Source: Paracoccus spongiarum
GTDB lineage: Bacteria; Pseudomonadota; Alphaproteobacteria; Rhodobacterales; Rhodobacteraceae
Length of the DNA stretch: 64,000 bases
Assembly (NCBI RefSeq): GCF_030732095.1
Contig: NZ_JAVAMQ010000001.1
Span: 62,001 to 126,000 of the forward strand
Reading direction: 5' to 3'
The position numbers and the translations under genes are program-made. Shown in pieces: positions 63,961 to 64,000 of the stretch; positions within the stretch are counted from its first letter, which is position 1, and every line of letters begins with the position of its first letter. The notes under the pieces are model-generated. The model saw nothing but the letters and a program-made list of their open reading frames with translations, was not told the origin of the DNA and ran no database searches.

Positions 63961-63971
63961 GGGGCTGTGTC

Positions 63972-64000
63972 ATGTCCGATGAACACGAGTTCCGCATAAG
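63972..64000 (+). CDS. Start of a probable relaxase/mobilization nuclease (cut by window edge)
   Basis: ATG followed by SDEHEFRI in the last 29 bases. In this ICE type the gene after the lytic transglycosylase encodes a relaxase with a DUF3363 domain, whose N-terminus has a similar acidic-then-basic pattern. Only nine codons are visible, so the call rests mainly on position. Confidence 0.4.

Overview
The window is GC-rich alphaproteobacterial DNA. Gene content and order fit a Paracoccus-like member of the Rhodobacterales: murC-DUF2484, yajC-secD-secF-Mth938-ccmABCDG, and ftsQ-ftsA-ftsZ-lpxC-bamD-recN. This placement is inferred from gene order and protein features; there is no rRNA here to confirm it.

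Bases 1-43661 are core chromosome. Three genes of valine/branched-chain acyl-CoA breakdown (acyl-CoA dehydrogenase cut by the window edge, 3-hydroxyisobutyryl-CoA hydrolase, mmsB) are followed by a long minus-strand division and cell-wall block, read from high to low coordinates: rne, ccdA-like, ftsW, murG, murC, DUF2484 and a second small membrane protein, an MFS transporter, murB, ddl, ftsQ, ftsA, ftsZ, lpxC, bamD, recN. Next come an alpha/beta hydrolase, a family-25 glycosyltransferase, a YciB/IspZ septation-type protein, a drug/metabolite transporter, a DUF1223 thioredoxin-like protein, aconitase A with a clear terminator, gamma-glutamyltransferase, the cytochrome c maturation genes ccmABCDG, secDF-yajC, an M20 amidohydrolase, mazG, a TauE/SafE permease and dusA.

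Bases 43662-46718 are a scrapyard of mobile DNA beside dusA: the frameshifted start of a dusA-type integrase, an isolated LexA-type box, a VapBC pair whose antitoxin start was removed by an IS3-family element, that IS3 element truncated at its right end, a 41-residue membrane protein, a possible coupling-protein tail, and the C-terminal end of a large serine recombinase.

At 46719-46765 lies the 3' half of a tRNA-Arg(CCG) gene without its 5' half. It marks the left end of an integrative and conjugative element (ICE) that runs past the right edge. The ICE carries a tyrosine integrase, then cargo (a DUF433/DUF5615 toxin-antitoxin pair with an elaborate promoter, a CsoR/RcnR-type metal repressor with its operator and an MFS efflux gene, and a P-loop kinase), then the backbone: ArdC anti-restriction protein, a PAPS-reductase-like protein, ParB-like protein, several conserved small proteins, a thermonuclease, a shortened strawberry-notch protein, DUF2840, TraF peptidase, DUF736, a lytic transglycosylase and the first codons of a probable relaxase.

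The most striking observation is a family of structured leaders in front of unlinked ICE genes. Four copies (before ardC, the 53993 gene, parB and the 58625 gene) share an outer stem GTGRCGGG/CCCGYC.., a covarying inner stem, an invariant AGAGG loop and a Shine-Dalgarno GGAG just downstream. In three of them a second hairpin stands directly upstream. A fifth copy is divergent, and a sixth site has a similar layout without sequence similarity.
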